From NCBI RefSeq assembly GCF_963169125.1, contig NC_084794.1, forward strand, positions 90,751,018 to 90,815,017: a stretch of 64,000 nucleotides of DNA, written 5' to 3'. Source of the stretch: Humulus lupulus (Eukaryota; Streptophyta; Magnoliopsida; Rosales; Cannabaceae). The position numbers were made by a program, and so were the translations under genes. Position 1 is the stretch's first letter. Each line of letters starts with the position of its first letter. The notes below the pieces were generated by a model. The model was not told where the DNA came from. It searched no databases and was given only the letters and a program-made list of their open reading frames with translations. This document shows, piece after piece, positions 61,691-64,000 of the stretch.

Positions 61691-62330
61691 AGTCACTTTT
61701 CCCACTTTTTACTTTTTACCAAGCCCTTCTCTCCTCAAAAACTCAGAAAAACTCCCAAGAGAAACCCAGAAAACTTCGGTGATCCGAGACGTGTTCGATC
61801 AGTTCCGAGCGACAACATCCTCGACTCCTTTACAATCTGCAACTCAAGTAAGTTTCTGAACTCGTCTTCTCTGTTGTACAATTTAGAATGAATCTCGTAA
61901 GTTCTCTGGTTTGAGTTTCTTGATGTTCTTGAGAAAAAATTCTGGATAATCGGATTTGTAAGCACAAACATGATAGAATAGGTACTTTAGGCAGTAGAAA
62001 ATATTAGGTGAGGCTTAGAAATCAGTGTGGGAAGTAGGAATGCTGTTTTAGGACCCAAAATTGAAGTGAAAATTCGATTTGACTGTTTTCAGAAAAACTG
62101 GGTTTTTCCCGCCTTTTTTCGGAGTCGAAAAGTTTTCCTGGAAAAACTTTTCACTTTTACTTTTTAATCTGTTTTCCAAACTGTTCGCATGTTTTTAGTG
62201 TTTACGTTAGGATGTTGTTGGTCGTATAAAAGATTAACTTTTATACACGAGCAATGTTATCCTTTCCCTTCCTCTTCATCTATCTATTGGTCATAGATTC
62301 TCATTTCCCCTTTTCTCTTCTTAGATATTC

Positions 62331-62945
62331 ATGCACGATCCTTGGGGAGGTGAGCGGCCAATATATGACGATCTTCTCGCGTTGCTATTCGAAGATCAAG
62401 AGCAACCGCCACTTCCTTTCTCTGACTTTCCGTCCTCTCAACAAAATCCCCCAATCAGCTCACCAGATAGCCATCCACACGTGGGTCGTGTTAAACACAT
62501 AGCTCGCAGGAAAAATAAAACCAAAAATTCTCCCTCTAACCAACCATCAACTGACAACGAGGGTCCTTCAAACAACCCTCAGCCTATAAATATCGCTCCA
62601 CCAGAAATCCAACCCACAGACCGGCCTCGTGACGGCCTCCGACCAGAAGTTGACTGGTATGTCGCGTCTCCTAGTGTCATATTAATTAAGATGATATCAA
62701 GGTACCTCAAGAAGTACGGTCTTCCGGGGGCTACCTTAATCAAACCCACCTCTGAAAAACTGGCAAACGTGCCTGGAGGCGCCTTCAGTGCCTGGTCGAG
62801 GTTCCACATCGAGGCAGGGGCAATCTTGCCCCTGCACGAATTTTTCCAAGGGGTGGCCAATTACTTCGAGGTTGCCCCCTTCCAAATTACTCCCAACGAA
62901 TATAGAGTACTATCAGCACTCTATAACCTTTACAACCATCAGAAG
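62331..62945 (+). pseudogene. Extra gene of the inverted Tat-like element, truncated by insertion
   Basis: Open from ATG 62331 for 205 codons until the insertion at 62946. It contains AGAILPLHEFFQGVANYFEV and APFQITPNEYRVLSALYNL, the same conserved block as the antisense gene of the first gypsy element (AGALLPLKSFF...APFQLNTNSYRVLSAL). The N-terminal part is proline- and asparagine-rich. The C-terminal part is missing here; after the insertion site the frame runs into LTR sequence and stops at 62963. Confidence 0.8.
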
Positions 62946-64000
62946 TGTTATATTATTTTATAATATAATGTAATATTATATTATTTTATAATATAATATT
63001 TTAGATTAAATAAATGTGACATAGAGTGTCATATATTGTAACATATAATAGAGAGTTACATTATTTAGATATATGGGAAATATCCAAATATGTAATATAT
63101 TTGGTGTTACAAATTTAATCACAAATTTGTAACTTCCAAATATTACCCATTATTTTGTAAATTTGTTGTTACACAATATTGAGATGAATTTCTTAAAGCC
63201 ATATGTGATATGTCTGTTAGAGGTGTGATTTTAACCCCAATAATGTGTTTTGGGGGTTACAAAATTAATTGGGAGGGTTTGGAACCGTTTGAAAAAACAG
63301 CACAAAATTTTGTCTTTAAAATGGTCAGTGGCCGCGACCTCTGGGACAGAAAGCAGTGGTCGTGGCCACTAATGTCCCTGGCCGCGGCCACAGGCCAAAA
63401 ACAGACAATTTTTTCAGTTTTTCCAAATTGTGTTGAACGGCTCCAAAAACCCAAATAACTCCCAAATTTCATTTTCAATTCCGTAAATATCCAATTAATC
63501 ATTGGTAACAGCCATGGGGGTTGGTGGAATTTGAAATTCAAAGGGTGTCTCTAAACTCTATAAATAGGAGCCTATTGCTCACTTAAAAGACACAACTTTT
63601 CTATCCATTAGAGCACTTGGCTAGAAAACACCTTGGGGCTTGATTATTCCAGAAAGCATTTCCAAAATCTGTGAGAGATCCCTTAGTGCTTGAGTTAGGG
63701 GGAAATAAGCTTTTGGACAAAGGTTTCGAACCTTGTTCAAGTTGGTGATCCCCAACACTCTTCACTTTGGTTGTGTGAGTGAGAGTTTATTGTTTTTGTT
63801 CTTGTTCTTGTTCTTATTTTCTACTATTGCTTTTCTTCTTTTTCTTCTTGTTCTATTTACTTGTACTTTTGTTTAAGAGTTGTAATCCTTTTATTTCTTT
63901 TGTTCAAACACTTCTAGTTTATTTGTATCTTTTTGTAATAGAGTTGTACTTTCTATTTCTATCATTTTCCATCTCTTTCTCTTTTTATTTGTATTTTCAG
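62946..64000 (+). mobile_element. LTR of another retrotransposon, running off the right edge
   Basis: Starts TGTTATATTATTTTATAATA exactly where the gene above breaks off. It has a TATAAATA box at 63559-63566 followed by AGGAGCC, resembling a U3/R junction. No ORF in the window. The class is not certain; AT-rich U3 and length suggest a copia LTR. Palindromic GGCCGCG/GGCCAC words cluster at 63329-63392. Confidence 0.6.

Larger units (their letters stand above)
60870..62945 (-). mobile_element. Second Tat-like gypsy element, inverted, truncated by insertion and window edge
   Basis: The LTR at 60870-61470 reads, on the minus strand, TGTTTACC ... GGTCAACA. It is preceded there by purine tract CTTGGGGGGCAAA, very like the tract TTTTGAGGGGGCAAAA of the first gypsy element. 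So this is the 3' LTR of a minus-strand element. Its antisense gene therefore lies on the plus strand (62331-62945). The pol and 5' LTR would lie beyond the insertion at 62946. Confidence 0.75.

Overview
The window is plant nuclear DNA. The evidence is GT-AG introns, an AT-rich background, a plant-specific SIAMESE-RELATED (SMR) CDK inhibitor, Mutator-like elements carrying a Ulp1-type protease gene, and nested plant Ty1/copia and Ty3/gypsy (Tat/Retand-like) retrotransposons. It looks like a eudicot with a repeat-rich genome; I cannot name the species from the sequence alone.

Layout. 1-13103 (minus strand): one large multi-exon gene for a very acidic, repeat-built protein. I resolve 14 coding exons and 3010 codons, and the gene runs off the left edge. 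Its middle was made by tandem duplication of a four-exon cassette in which all exons are phase 0. Two of the largest exons also hold internal tandem repeats. 13475-13861: an intact-looking 387-bp TRIM element with a 5-bp target duplication. 15995-24850: an 8.9-kb Mutator-like element (MULE) with long degenerate terminal inverted repeats. It carries two convergent dead genes: a MURA transposase (plus) and a DUF1985/Ulp1-like (C48) cysteine protease gene (minus). Introns of both genes contain GCTCGAT-type repeats, always in the sense orientation of the host gene. 28949-29290 (plus): an SMR6-like CDK inhibitor gene, the only compact and apparently intact ordinary gene; its upstream region holds E2F-type sites. 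34080-36352: three foldback/MITE-like elements. 36582-37735: a relic related to the MULE ends.

38153-64000: a transposon nest. A degenerate copia element (5' LTR 38153-42297) received three insertions: a 2.4-kb solo LTR in its 5' LTR (TSD GATAC); a complete 12.6-kb Tat/Retand-like gypsy element (47790-60400, TSD GAGGG) just after its pol stop codon; and an oppositely oriented Tat-like element in its 3' LTR (from 60870). That last element is itself interrupted at 62946 by a further LTR that runs off the right edge.

How things fit together: the two host genes (acidic repeat protein, SMR inhibitor) are separated by about 16 kb, much of it transposons. Both Tat-like elements carry an antisense gene next to the 3' LTR with its own TATA box and a leader intron. 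That layout is the most interesting mobile-element observation here. Most element genes are broken, largely by stops of the kind made by C-to-T or G-to-A changes, as expected of methylated, silenced elements. Exon structures come from reading splice signals and frame, not from transcripts.
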